Below are positions 1 to 8,601 of a stretch of 64,000 nucleotides of DNA, one piece after another. A program made the position numbers and the translations under genes. Source of the DNA: an uncultured Bacilli bacterium (GTDB lineage Bacteria > Bacillota_I > Bacilli_A > ML615J-28 > CAG-313); the NCBI GenBank assembly GCA_934098295.1, contig CAKONV010000002.1:116297-180296 (forward strand), in the 5' to 3' direction. Positions within the stretch are counted from its first letter, which is position 1; each line of letters starts with the position of its first letter. The notes under the pieces are model-generated. The model had not been told where the DNA came from, ran no database searches, and worked only from the letters and a program-made list of their open reading frames with translations.

Positions 1-549
1 GCCATACTCAGAAACCAAAACGATGGCATCCATAATATAAATAGGTTCCGATAAAAATATGTTCTTAGTTGTATCAATAGCTCTAATTATCTCTTCATCA
101 ATATCATCAAGACCAGAAAAAATATCAATTATTTTCAAAGCTGGTGAAAGAGATAAAGCAGATATTGTAAATGGTTTTTTCTCCAAATAACTTGATAGTT
201 TTTTATTGTAATATTTATTAGCAGCCTTACTAACAATTTTTTTATTGTCATTATTATTTGTTTCAAAATAGAAGGTACCTGTTTTTTCTACAAGGGAAGG
301 AATTCCATTGTTAATAGTCAAAGATGGAAAAATTTGTTGTAATTCATCGACTGTTGCTGGCGTTAAAATTGTTATTTGTTTAATAGGACGGATTAAATAA
401 TAGTCACATACTGCACAACCTATAATATAAGATTCAAAATTTCGATCTAAAAGTTTTCTTAACAATTCAATACCTTGTTCTAAATAATTAGAGCAATCAT
501 TATATTTACTTTTATATTCTTTAAAAAGATTATCATTAGTATTATTCAT
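1..549 (-). CDS. Divergent CCA-adding-enzyme/poly(A) polymerase head-domain homologue, probably inactive; partial at window edge
   Basis: The reading frame opens at an ATG preceded by AAGGAAGG and runs 183 codons to the window edge without a stop, so the C-terminus is missing. It aligns by eye with the head and neck of class II tRNA nucleotidyltransferases: a GGxVRD-like segment reads IIGCAVCDYYL (about residue 43), the DFTINAL motif reads PFTISAL (about 126), followed by DIFSGLDDID and IRAID. Residues needed for catalysis in the family are gone: the second Gly of GG is Cys, the Arg of RD is Cys, the metal-binding DxD is replaced by QIT, and the EDxxR nucleotide-selection motif reads EPIYI. 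I infer a pseudoenzyme, perhaps retaining tRNA binding. A true cca gene should exist elsewhere. It lies upstream of ychF on the same strand with a 41-base gap. Confidence 0.7.
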   Translation of the reverse strand, partial: MNNTNDNLFKEYKSKYNDCSNYLEQGIELLRKLLDRNFESYIIGCAVCDYYLIRPIKQITILTPATVDELQQIFPSLTINNGIPSLVEKTGTFYFETNNNDNKKIVSKAANKYYNKKLSSYLEKKPFTISALSLSPALKIIDIFSGLDDIDEEIIRAIDTTKNIFLSEPIYIMDAIVLVSEYG

Positions 550-590
550 ATGGCCTTCCTTTCTTATATATATTTAAATTTTTTTGTTAC

Positions 591-1688
591 CTAAATATTA
601 AATCTAAATAACATAATATCTCCGTCTTGAACAACATAATCTTTACCTTCTAGACGGACTTTACCTGCTTCCTTTACTTTTAATGGTGTTCCGTAAGTAA
701 TTAAATCATCATAAGAATAAGTTTCTGCTTTTATAAATCCTTTTTCAAAATCAGTATGAATAACACCGGCACATTGAGGGGCCTTCATTCCTTTTCTAAA
801 AGTCCAAGCTCGGCATTCTTTTTCACCAGCTGTAAAGAATGTTTGTAATCCTAAAAGAGCATAAGCTTCTTTTATTAATTTATCTAAACCACTTTCCTTT
901 ATTCCTAATTCTTCTAAAAACATTTTGTGTTCTTCATCATCTAATTCTGATAATTCTTCTTCTATTTTAGCAGAGATAATTACGACTTTTGAATTATGTT
1001 TAGAAGCATATTCCATGACTTTTTTAGAATAATCGTTACCATCTACCATTTCGTCTTCACTAACATTACATACATATAACATTGGTTTCATTGTTAAAAA
1101 TTGATAGTTTTTAATAAATAGTTTTTCATCATCACTTAAAGGCACTTCTCTTGCGGGAATCTCTTTTTCAAAAGCATTTTTTAATCTCATCAATATATCA
1201 TATTCGACTATTGCATCTTTGTCCGTTTTTAATTGTGCTTTTTTTTCTATCTTTGGAAGTCTATTTTCTACCACTTCTAAATCTGCTAAAATTAATTCTA
1301 AATTAACTGTTTCAATGTCATCAATTGGGTCAATATGTCCCGAAACGTGAGTTATGTTAGCATCATCAAAACATCTTACAACATGACACACAGCATCAAC
1401 ATCTCTTATGTGACTTAAAAATTGATTTCCTAAACCTTCACCGTGGGATGCGCCCTTTACAAGTCCGGCAATGTCGGTAAATGAAAAACTTGTTCTTACA
1501 ACGTTTCTTGGTTTTACAATTTCACAAATTTTATCTAATCTCTCATCTCTAACCTCAACTACGCCAACATTAGGTTCAATTGTCGCAAAAGGATAATTGG
1601 CCATAAAGGCTCCTGCCTTAGTGATGGCGTTAAATAAAGTGGACTTACCAACATTAGGAAGTCCAACAATTCCTGCTGTTAAACTCAT
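591..1688 (-). CDS. ychF: Redox-regulated GTPase/ATPase YchF (OLA1 family)
   Basis: A universally conserved P-loop NTPase of the Obg-related YchF/OLA1 family, which prefers ATP and associates with ribosomes. Its cellular role is still poorly defined. The N-terminus starts LTAGIVGLPNVGKSTLFNA (G1 loop), followed by the family's NYPFATIEPN segment and DIAGLVKGAS (G3). A coiled-coil arm occupies about residues 130-200, and the C-terminal TGS domain ends with the typical VQDGDIMLFRFNI. The 365-residue length is normal and the domains are complete. The start has an AAAGGAG site upstream. It lies between the CCA-like gene and the zinc-ribbon gene on the same strand with short gaps (25 bases to the upstream neighbour), so co-transcription is plausible. 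Confidence 0.97.
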   Translation of the reverse strand: MSLTAGIVGLPNVGKSTLFNAITKAGAFMANYPFATIEPNVGVVEVRDERLDKICEIVKPRNVVRTSFSFTDIAGLVKGASHGEGLGNQFLSHIRDVDAVCHVVRCFDDANITHVSGHIDPIDDIETVNLELILADLEVVENRLPKIEKKAQLKTDKDAIVEYDILMRLKNAFEKEIPAREVPLSDDEKLFIKNYQFLTMKPMLYVCNVSEDEMVDGNDYSKKVMEYASKHNSKVVIISAKIEEELSELDDEEHKMFLEELGIKESGLDKLIKEAYALLGLQTFFTAGEKECRAWTFRKGMKAPQCAGVIHTDFEKGFIKAETYSYDDLITYGTPLKVKEAGKVRLEGKDYVVQDGDIMLFRFNI

Positions 1689-1713
1689 ATCTTTTATTTT
1701 CTCCTTTTAAATA

Positions 1714-2517
1714 CTACATAAAAATTAAAACTTCACAAATTATCAATAATACTCTTACTAAGATATTAACACCTATACTTCTATTGGTATATATATACAT
1801 AGATGAAAACAGCGTATTAGTAATGAATGATACAATTAAAGTTTCAGGTGCCATTATCCATGCAAAATCAATAATTGTACCAATGATTCCACTAAACAAT
1901 ACAATAAAAAAATCACTTAAAAGAGTTAAATCATCAAAAGTATCTATCAAAAATCTTCTAATTATTTCTTCTGTAAACACCACTAGTGTAAAAGCAATAA
2001 TCATTGGGATAATACCAGTAGCATTCTTATCAAATAATGAAGCATCCGGATTAGAAAAATAATCTGTAGCAAATCTTGGTAGCACTCTTGTGACATCAGT
2101 TAATAGTGATGAAAAAAAAGCAATAACAATAAAGACTGTTCCTAAAATGAATGATCCTAATAATTGGTCTTTATTTCCATTCCAAAACAAGTTTTTTAAA
2201 GATTTATGACAAGTAATAACAATTACCGAAAAAGTAATGATACTTGTAAGTAATAAGGCATAAGAACGATTAAATAAAGACATACTTGCATCATTTCTTG
2301 TAGTCGCAAAAATCACCATGAAAATACCAGTACCAATAAAGGCTAATATACCAAATAAAATTAAGCTCAATTTTAAAGTATCAGAAGGATTAGGACCATA
2401 ATTACCAGTTTCCATAGCTCTTTTAATTTGTTCACTATGTTCACCACAATAAGTACAATACTCTTCATTTGGTTCTAATACTTTATAACAATTTTTACAT
2501 CTAATTTTCATAGACAC
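1714..2517 (-). CDS. Zinc-ribbon membrane protein resembling CPBP (CAAX-type) protease, likely non-catalytic
   Basis: A 267-residue protein with an N-terminal zinc ribbon (CKNC at about 7-10 and CTYC at about 21-24) followed by at least six hydrophobic segments. Around residue 183 it carries TEEIIRRF, which fits the EExxxR motif of CPBP-family intramembrane proteases. The next helices resemble that family, including an IYTNRSIGVNILVRV stretch at the last helix. The catalytic histidines expected in the second and third motifs are absent: the positions read GTIID and NILVR. I infer a scaffold or adaptor membrane protein derived from a protease. Substrate and partners are unknown. The start ATG is preceded by AGGAGTGTCT. 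Confidence 0.6.
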   Translation of the reverse strand: MSMKIRCKNCYKVLEPNEEYCTYCGEHSEQIKRAMETGNYGPNPSDTLKLSLILFGILAFIGTGIFMVIFATTRNDASMSLFNRSYALLLTSIITFSVIVITCHKSLKNLFWNGNKDQLLGSFILGTVFIVIAFFSSLLTDVTRVLPRFATDYFSNPDASLFDKNATGIIPMIIAFTLVVFTEEIIRRFLIDTFDDLTLLSDFFIVLFSGIIGTIIDFAWIMAPETLIVSFITNTLFSSMYIYTNRSIGVNILVRVLLIICEVLIFM

Positions 2518-2623
2518 TCCTATGTTTTATAAATTATAATTTAGATATTTCTATATCTTATTATACCATATCTTTATGTTTTTTGCAAAAGAAAGTACGT
2601 TTTTTATATTTTTTATTTTTTTA

Positions 2624-2632
2624 TGATATACT
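2624..2632 (+). promoter_or_regulatory. Extended -10 promoter of the small gene at 2661
   Basis: TGATATACT is an extended -10 element (TG plus TATACT at 2627-2632) with no recognisable -35. It would start RNA near 2639, which supports translation from the ATG at 2661 and not from a TTG codon upstream at 2583 that lies before the promoter. Confidence 0.55.
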
Positions 2633-2660
2633 ATTAATAAATTTTATAGGTGAATTAATT

Positions 2661-2972
2661 ATGAACTATTTTTACTTGATAATTGTATGCAAACAAGACT
2701 TTTCAGTTCCCGAAAATTATGATGCTATAATCTTGCATGATGGCTTTAAATTTATTGATGATTGTAATCTAGAAATGAATGGAAAAATATATGAATTTAG
2801 TTATCTTATCTATACCGATAAAATAAATGTAAATTATAATAATACTAATTTTATAATGTGTGAAAATAATTTCCCACTTACAAACTGGTTATACCAAACT
2901 AGTTCAGAAAACATTTTTTATGTTACTGAGGATAGGTTTAAAGAAAAAGTTAAAGAAATACTTGAATCTTAA
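2661..2972 (+). CDS. Small protein of unknown function
   Basis: A 103-residue acidic, Asn/Tyr-rich protein with no family I recognise. There is no signal peptide and no membrane segment; a repeated pattern of short hydrophobic strands suggests a compact beta-rich fold. I place the start at the ATG at 2661 because an extended -10 promoter lies 29 bases upstream and a TAGGTG site precedes it. A longer frame opening at TTG 2583 would begin before that promoter. A terminator hairpin follows the stop, so this is a monocistronic unit between the zinc-ribbon gene (divergent) and pbp. Confidence 0.6.
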   Translation: MNYFYLIIVCKQDFSVPENYDAIILHDGFKFIDDCNLEMNGKIYEFSYLIYTDKINVNYNNTNFIMCENNFPLTNWLYQTSSENIFYVTEDRFKEKVKEILES

Positions 2973-3002
2973 AAAAATGAGTTTTTAAAACTCATTTTTT
3001 AT
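2972..3002 (+). terminator. Intrinsic terminator after the small gene
   Basis: An inverted repeat of ATGAGTTTT and AAAACTCAT, followed by a run of T residues, starts at the stop codon of the 2661 gene. Confidence 0.8.
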
Positions 3003-3071
3003 TTTTTTACATTTTTTGTATCGTATTAACCTTTTTATATTGTTTAAAATAATAAAAAAGGAAGTGATAAT

Positions 3072-5021
3072 TTGTCAAAGAAAAAATTAATTTATAGAAT
3101 TAATAAAATCATTCGAATTGTTTTATTTACTTCGTTATCTATTTTTTCCGTTATTATGCTTTCATTTATAATTATTGCTTCATTTTTAGATTATTCTATA
3201 CCTGAAATTGAGACAATTGAGTTATATGATCAAAACAATGAGAAATTTTTATCTTATAGTAATGGTAAAAAGAAATCTTATATAAGTTTAGATAAAATTA
3301 GTCCTTACACCATTGATGCTTTTATTAGTATTGAGGATAAAAGATTTTTTAATCATACTGGTTTAGATTTTATAAGAATATGCAAAGCTGCATTCATTGA
3401 TATTATCAAAAAGGATACTTTAGAAGGAGCTTCAACTATTACTCAACAATATGCTAGAAATTTATTTTTAACAACTGATAAAACATGGAAAAGAAAATTA
3501 TCGGAAATGATGATAGCATTAAATATTGAAAGCAAGTATAGTAAAGAAGAAATACTCGAAGGCTATTTAAATTCCATATATTTTGATAGTGGTATCTATG
3601 GCATTGAAGATGCATCAATATTTTATTTTGGTAAAAGTGCTAGTGATTTAACTCTTTTAGAATCTGTTAGCCTTGCGGCCATTCCTAAAGGACCGCGCAT
3701 TTATTCACCCATTAAAAATCCTGAAAATAATGAAAAAAGAAGATTACTAATTTTAAAGGAAATGTTAAATGACGAAATGATTTCTAATGAAGAATATCAA
3801 AATGCGCTAATTGAAGAACTTACCTTTACCGGATACAATCCTAATGTAAAAAATACAGCTGCTCCTTTTTTTCAAGATTATATATTAAATGAAATTAAAA
3901 GAATTCCAAATATTAAACAATATGCTTACAAAGGGCTGAAGGTTTATACCACTTTAGATTCATCTTTAAATAACATTATTAATGAATCGATTGCTAACCG
4001 TATTGACAATGATCTTCAAACCTCTATCGTTGTTATAAATCCCAAAAATGGGGCTATTCTTTCTCTTATAGGTGGAACTAATTATGAAAAAAGTTCTTAC
4101 AATAGGGCGATAGGTTCTTATAGACAACCTGGTTCTACTATTAAACCATTTTTATATCATACCGCTTTGGAAAATGGTTTTAATGTTTCCACTACTTTTC
4201 AAAGTGAAAAAACAACTTTTTATTATCAAGGTCATGAATATACACCCCATAATTTTTTAAATATCTATCCCAATAGGGAAGTTTCAATGGCTTATGCATT
4301 AGCTACAAGTGATAATATCTACGCTGTTAAAACTCATCTTTTCTTAGGCCCTAACAAGTTAAAAGAAAAATTAGAAAAATTAAAAATAAGTGGCAATATT
4401 CCTTCTATTCCTAGTCTTTGTTTAGGAACTTATGAAGTAACTAATTATGAATGGGCTCGTGCCTATCTTATGTTGGCTAGTGGTGGAAAAACAATTGAAC
4501 CTTATGGATTTACCAAAATTACAACTTTTGATGATGAAATCATTTATAAAAAAGAAACAATTTTTAGACAAAATTATGACTATAGTACCGTATATATTCT
4601 AAATGAAGCCATGACTAATATTTTTGATGGTGGCTTAACAGTCAACATTCGGCCAACGGGAATGGCAATTGCTAATCGTTTAACTCATAAATATGCTGCG
4701 AAATCGGGTTCTACTGATACAGATTATTGGATGGTTGGATATAATCCCGATTTATTAGTTTCCGTTTGGACAGGATATGATGATAACCGCAAGATAACTT
4801 TAAAGAAAGATTCTTTGGCTGCTAAATATATTTGGGCCGACATTATGGAAAAATATTTCGAAAATAAAAACACCAATTGGTATCAATGTCCAAATGATGT
4901 TATCGGAGTTAATTTAAACCCTATTACTGGATTTTATTCATCTTTTAATGAATACAACAAAACTATGTACTTTAAAGAAAATAATATTCCATGGTATTTA
5001 AATCTATTAAATCTTTATTAA
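3072..5021 (+). CDS. Class A penicillin-binding protein (bifunctional transglycosylase/transpeptidase)
   Basis: Polymerises and cross-links peptidoglycan at the outer face of the membrane. It has a short cytoplasmic basic N-terminus and one membrane segment (about 14-38). The GT51 glycosyltransferase domain contains IEDKRFFNHTG with catalytic Glu88, then GASTITQQYARN (119-130). The transpeptidase domain has the Ser-x-x-Lys motif GSTIKPF (Ser355, Lys358), SDN (413-415) and KSGST (544-548), all intact. At 649 residues it lacks the C-terminal extension of many PBP1 proteins. The start is TTG with a good GGAAGTGA site. Its end overlaps the convergent serine protease gene by 4 bases. Active class A PBPs separate this organism from wall-less Mollicutes. 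Confidence 0.95.
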   Translation: MSKKKLIYRINKIIRIVLFTSLSIFSVIMLSFIIIASFLDYSIPEIETIELYDQNNEKFLSYSNGKKKSYISLDKISPYTIDAFISIEDKRFFNHTGLDFIRICKAAFIDIIKKDTLEGASTITQQYARNLFLTTDKTWKRKLSEMMIALNIESKYSKEEILEGYLNSIYFDSGIYGIEDASIFYFGKSASDLTLLESVSLAAIPKGPRIYSPIKNPENNEKRRLLILKEMLNDEMISNEEYQNALIEELTFTGYNPNVKNTAAPFFQDYILNEIKRIPNIKQYAYKGLKVYTTLDSSLNNIINESIANRIDNDLQTSIVVINPKNGAILSLIGGTNYEKSSYNRAIGSYRQPGSTIKPFLYHTALENGFNVSTTFQSEKTTFYYQGHEYTPHNFLNIYPNREVSMAYALATSDNIYAVKTHLFLGPNKLKEKLEKLKISGNIPSIPSLCLGTYEVTNYEWARAYLMLASGGKTIEPYGFTKITTFDDEIIYKKETIFRQNYDYSTVYILNEAMTNIFDGGLTVNIRPTGMAIANRLTHKYAAKSGSTDTDYWMVGYNPDLLVSVWTGYDDNRKITLKKDSLAAKYIWADIMEKYFENKNTNWYQCPNDVIGVNLNPITGFYSSFNEYNKTMYFKENNIPWYLNLLNLY

Positions 5022-5815
5022 CTTAAGTAACTAGAAAAACAACTAGTTACTTCTTTTATTTCAATAGCAAAACTCATGCCTGCAATATTACTATTTTGAT
5101 TAACCAGTTTCCAAGTATTAATTCCTATAAGATTACCGTTTAAATCAAAAACGCCACCGCCAGAATCGCCATTATTTATTAAGGCGTTATGTTGAAAATA
5201 AATATTTTGGCAAACATTACCATCTAGCATTGTTTCTTTTTGGATTCTATTTAAACCACTAATGTTTCCTAAGTTTACACTATTATAATATTTTTCCAAA
5301 TCATAAGGACTACCAATTGAAATTACAAACATTCCAATTTTTAATTCTTTTTGTTCAATTAAAGCCGGTTTTAGGGCTATTTTTGTCTCAACCTTTAAAA
5401 GCGCTAAATCTAGTTGTTCGCTATAAGATAAAAGAGAAGCTGATATATACAAATCTAGATTTCCTAAATATATTTCGATGTTGTCTAAAAAAGTTTTTTT
5501 AGGACATACAACATGTCTAGAAGTAACTATATAATATTCATTATCTTTATTTTGTTTAATTACAACGCCACTACCATAAGAATTATTTTCAAATATTGCT
5601 GTTGAAGATGATGCTTTAATGCCTACAACGCTTTGACTAACAAATTCAACTTTACTCTCCACTAAATCAGAAAAATCCTTTATTATAATTTCTTCTTCAA
5701 TATTTGGTTCTTGATTAATAACTTTATTAATGATAACTACATCTTTTTTCTTACATCCACTAAGCATAATCAATAATAGAACAAAAATTAAACATAAATA
5801 TTTTTTCATTATCAT
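5018..5815 (-). CDS. Trypsin-like serine protease lipoprotein (HtrA-like core without PDZ)
   Basis: A secreted, lipid-anchored S1-type protease. The signal peptide ends in a lipobox with Cys21 (IMLSGC). The catalytic triad is visible as His101 (TSRHVV), Asp136 (LDLALL) and Ser218 (NNGDSGGGVFD). The chain is 265 residues and stops after the protease core, with no PDZ domain, unlike DegP/HtrA. Its start codon overlaps the tatD stop (ATGA), so it is the third gene of a GNAT-tatD-protease operon and probably translationally coupled. A role in envelope protein quality control or processing is an inference. Confidence 0.85.
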   Translation of the reverse strand: MIMKKYLCLIFVLLLIMLSGCKKKDVVIINKVINQEPNIEEEIIIKDFSDLVESKVEFVSQSVVGIKASSSTAIFENNSYGSGVVIKQNKDNEYYIVTSRHVVCPKKTFLDNIEIYLGNLDLYISASLLSYSEQLDLALLKVETKIALKPALIEQKELKIGMFVISIGSPYDLEKYYNSVNLGNISGLNRIQKETMLDGNVCQNIYFQHNALINNGDSGGGVFDLNGNLIGINTWKLVNQNSNIAGMSFAIEIKEVTSCFSSYLS

Positions 5816-6585
5816 ACACCAAAAATTCTTTTTACATTTTCTAAGATTTGATTCATTACATCTTTTTCATTAATGTTTTTTATATTAGCAATTTCTTTTA
5901 CAATTAAAGGAATGTATTTAGGACCATTTTCACTACCTCGATAAGGATGAGGTGTAAGATAAGGACTATCAGTTTCACTAATTAAATATTTTAAATCAAT
6001 TCCTTCGACAACTTCTTTGACATTACGTCCATTTTTAAATGTTACTGGCCCCGAAATTCCAAAATTAAAGTTTAGTTTTATGTATTCTTTAGCCATTTCC
6101 AAACTACCACTATATGAATGAAGAACACCACCAACAATCGAAGCATTAGTTTTTTTAATCATATCCATAGTTAGTTGGGAAGCATCTCTACTGTGAATAC
6201 TAATAGGCTTACCTATTCTTTTCGCAATCCCAATTTGTTTTTCAAAGGCGATGCTTTGTTCTAGAAGAGTTGTAGTATCCCAATGAAGGTCATAACCGAT
6301 TTCACCAATAGCGACTACTCGATTATCCTTAGCCGCTTGTTCCAACCAGGTATATTCTTCATCACCATATCCTTTTATATTACATGGATGAAAACCTATT
6401 ATCGCATAGCACCAATCATATTTATTTGCCAGTTCAAGAGCTTCTTTAGAACTTTCTAAATCCCATCCTACTACAAACATTTTTTTTACATTATTTAAAA
6501 AAGCATCTTTAATTACTTCATCTAAATGTTTTTTTAAAGTTTCATCATTTAAATGAACATGGGTATCAACATATATATTATTCAT
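5812..6585 (-). CDS. tatD: TatD family metal-dependent hydrolase (putative DNase)
   Basis: A TIM-barrel amidohydrolase-like metalloenzyme. The opening YVDTHVHLND supplies the first metal-binding His-x-His. Later motifs GEIGYDLHW, ISIHSRDA, GGVLHSYSG and SETDSPYLTPHPYRG match the TatD family in order. Members act as metal-dependent 3'-5' exonucleases or deoxyribonucleases in DNA repair. The length of 257 residues is typical. The start overlaps the stop of the upstream acetyltransferase gene by 4 bases (ATGA), and the stop overlaps the start of the downstream protease. The operon is therefore tightly coupled. Confidence 0.92.
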   Translation of the reverse strand: MNNIYVDTHVHLNDETLKKHLDEVIKDAFLNNVKKMFVVGWDLESSKEALELANKYDWCYAIIGFHPCNIKGYGDEEYTWLEQAAKDNRVVAIGEIGYDLHWDTTTLLEQSIAFEKQIGIAKRIGKPISIHSRDASQLTMDMIKKTNASIVGGVLHSYSGSLEMAKEYIKLNFNFGISGPVTFKNGRNVKEVVEGIDLKYLISETDSPYLTPHPYRGSENGPKYIPLIVKEIANIKNINEKDVMNQILENVKRIFGV

Positions 6586-7154
6586 TCATTTACACCTTTC
6601 CTAACATTTTTATCATTTTCTAAGATTTGTAAATAAGCAGCTTTTATAACATTATACCTTGTTTTATACTTGATTTCTTGATAGTATTTAAATCCACATT
6701 TTTCTTGTACTCTTTTAGACCTATAATTATCGATAAAATGAGAACAAACTAAAAAATCTAATTCTAAAGTGTTAAAACAATATTCGATAACTTTTAAAAC
6801 GGCTTCAGTCATTAATCCTTGTCCCCAGTAATTTTTTGATAAAACAAATCCTAATTCTCTCCCCATTTTCATTTTTAAAGAAGGTATTAATTCTTCATCA
6901 TATTCTTCAATACCTAAAGAACCAATGACTTTTTTATTATACTCTATTGCGAAAGTTTTTTTACCACTAATAAATAGATTTAATATTTGTTCAGATTCTT
7001 TCTTATTTTTATGTGGTAACCAACCAGCCATTTCACCTACGCCTTCAACACTAGCATATTCATAAAAATCATCTAAATCAGAGATTTTAAACGGTCTTAA
7101 TATCAATCTATCTGTTTTTAGAATAGTATTAGATATATCTATTTTTGCGTTCAT
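6582..7154 (-). CDS. GNAT family N-acetyltransferase, RimJ/RimL-like
   Basis: A 190-residue GNAT-fold acetyltransferase of the RimJ/RimL type. It starts with ILKTDRLILRPFKISDL, has an acetyl-CoA pyrophosphate-loop region around LSKNYWGQGLMTEAV (about 107-121), and ends with the SKRVQEKCGFKYYQE segment common in this group. The substrate cannot be told from sequence. An extended -10 (TGATATAAT) and a GAGGTGATC ribosome site precede the ATG, making this the first gene of the operon with tatD and the lipoprotein protease. Confidence 0.88.
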   Translation of the reverse strand: MNAKIDISNTILKTDRLILRPFKISDLDDFYEYASVEGVGEMAGWLPHKNKKESEQILNLFISGKKTFAIEYNKKVIGSLGIEEYDEELIPSLKMKMGRELGFVLSKNYWGQGLMTEAVLKVIEYCFNTLELDFLVCSHFIDNYRSKRVQEKCGFKYYQEIKYKTRYNVIKAAYLQILENDKNVRKGVNE

Positions 7155-7242
7155 GTGATCACCTCAGTTTATTATATCAATTTTGGCATATTATTTTCAA
7201 ATATTAAAACTTAAGTTAAAAAAACAATTTTAAAAATAGTTT

Positions 7243-7286
7243 TAAAAAAGAGAAGCTTGACTATTTTTCAATAGCAAAACTTCTCT
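7243..7286 (-). terminator. Intrinsic terminator after tuf
   Basis: Reading the minus strand, AGAGAAG pairs with CTTCTCT, with an inner CTATT/AATAG stem, followed by TTTTTT. It closes the str operon. Confidence 0.88.
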
Positions 7287-7319
7287 TTTAATTTACTTAT
7301 TTTAGTGTTAGTTTAGAAA

Positions 7320-8504
7320 CTATGCATCAATCTTAGTAACGTTACCAGCACCTACAGTACGTCCACCTTCACGAATAGAGAACTTAGTACCAAGTTCAAC
7401 AGCGATTGGGTGAATTAATTGTACACGCATTTGAGTATTGTCACCAGGCATAACCATTTCAACACCTTCTGGTAATGTAATAACACCAGTTACGTCAGTT
7501 GTACGGAAGTAGAATTGAGGACGATAGTTACTAAAGAATGCAGTATGACGTCCACCTTCTTCTTTTGTTAATACGTAAACTTGAGCATCAAATTCACTAT
7601 GAGGAGTGATTGTTTTAGGTTTAGCAAGAACTTGACCACGAACAACTTCATCACGGTTAACACCACGAAGTAATAGACCAATGTTGTCACCAGCTTCAGC
7701 TAAGTCAAGAAGCTTACGGAACATTTCAACACCAGTAACTACAACTGAACGAGTATCTTTAATACCAACGATTTCAACTGTATCACCAACTTTTACAGTA
7801 CCACGTTCTACTCTACCAGTAGCAACAGTACCACGACCAGTGATTGAGAATACATCTTCTACTGGCATTAAGAAAGGCTTATCAATTTCACGAACTGGAT
7901 CAGGGATATATTCATCAACTGTATCCATTAATTTCATGATTTGAGCTTGAGCTTCAGGATCACCTTCAAGAGCTTTTAATGCAGAACCACGGATGATAGG
8001 AGTGTTATCGCCATCGTAACCATATTCAGTAAGTAATTCACGAACTTCCATTTCAACTAAGTCTAATAATTCTTCATCATCAACCATATCGCATTTGTTT
8101 AAGAAAACAACGATTCTAGGAACACCTACTTGACGAGCTAGTAAGATGTGTTCACGAGTTTGTGCCATAGGTCCATCTGTAGCAGCAATAACTAGGATAG
8201 CACCATCCATTTGAGCAGCACCAGTGATCATGTTTTTAACATAGTCAGCATGTCCTGGACAGTCAACGTGTGCATAGTGTCTCTTAGCTGTTTCATATTC
8301 AACGTGGCATGTATTAATCGTTATACCACGAGCTTTTTCTTCTGGAGCACCATCGATTTGGTCATAAGCCATTTTTTGAGCTAGACCTTTTTGAGCTAAT
8401 ACAGTAGTAATAGCTGAAGTTAAAGTAGTTTTTCCATGGTCAACGTGACCAATTGTACCAATGTTTACATGGGGTTTAGTACGAACAAATTTCTCTTTTG
8501 CCAT
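7320..8504 (-). CDS. tuf: Elongation factor Tu
   Basis: Delivers aminoacyl-tRNA to the ribosome A site as a GTP complex. The GTPase motifs are intact: GHVDHGKTT (G1), DCPGHADY (G3) and NKCDMVD (G4). Domains 2 and 3 follow with the C-terminal IREGGRTVGAGNVT. I start at the ATG at 8504 (MAKEKFVRTK) because the longer in-frame ATG upstream contains the ribosome-binding AAAGGAA within its own codons. The result is 394 residues, normal for the family. It is the last gene of rpsL-rpsG-fusA-tuf, with an additional promoter candidate of its own and a strong terminator behind it. Confidence 0.98.
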   Translation of the reverse strand: MAKEKFVRTKPHVNIGTIGHVDHGKTTLTSAITTVLAQKGLAQKMAYDQIDGAPEEKARGITINTCHVEYETAKRHYAHVDCPGHADYVKNMITGAAQMDGAILVIAATDGPMAQTREHILLARQVGVPRIVVFLNKCDMVDDEELLDLVEMEVRELLTEYGYDGDNTPIIRGSALKALEGDPEAQAQIMKLMDTVDEYIPDPVREIDKPFLMPVEDVFSITGRGTVATGRVERGTVKVGDTVEIVGIKDTRSVVVTGVEMFRKLLDLAEAGDNIGLLLRGVNRDEVVRGQVLAKPKTITPHSEFDAQVYVLTKEEGGRHTAFFSNYRPQFYFRTTDVTGVITLPEGVEMVMPGDNTQMRVQLIHPIAVELGTKFSIREGGRTVGAGNVTKIDA

Positions 8505-8544
8505 AATAATAAAATTTCCTTTCAAATTTTTTATTTACTATAAT

Positions 8545-8573
8545 ATTTTATAATAAAATATTCTTTTTTGCAA
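8545..8573 (-). promoter_or_regulatory. Candidate internal promoter for tuf
   Basis: On the minus strand TTGCAA, a 17-base spacer and TAAAAT lie in the fusA-tuf gap. This would allow tuf expression above that of the operon, as is common for EF-Tu genes. Confidence 0.5.
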
Positions 8574-8601
8574 GTAAAACGTTATTAAAAATATTACTTG
8601 C

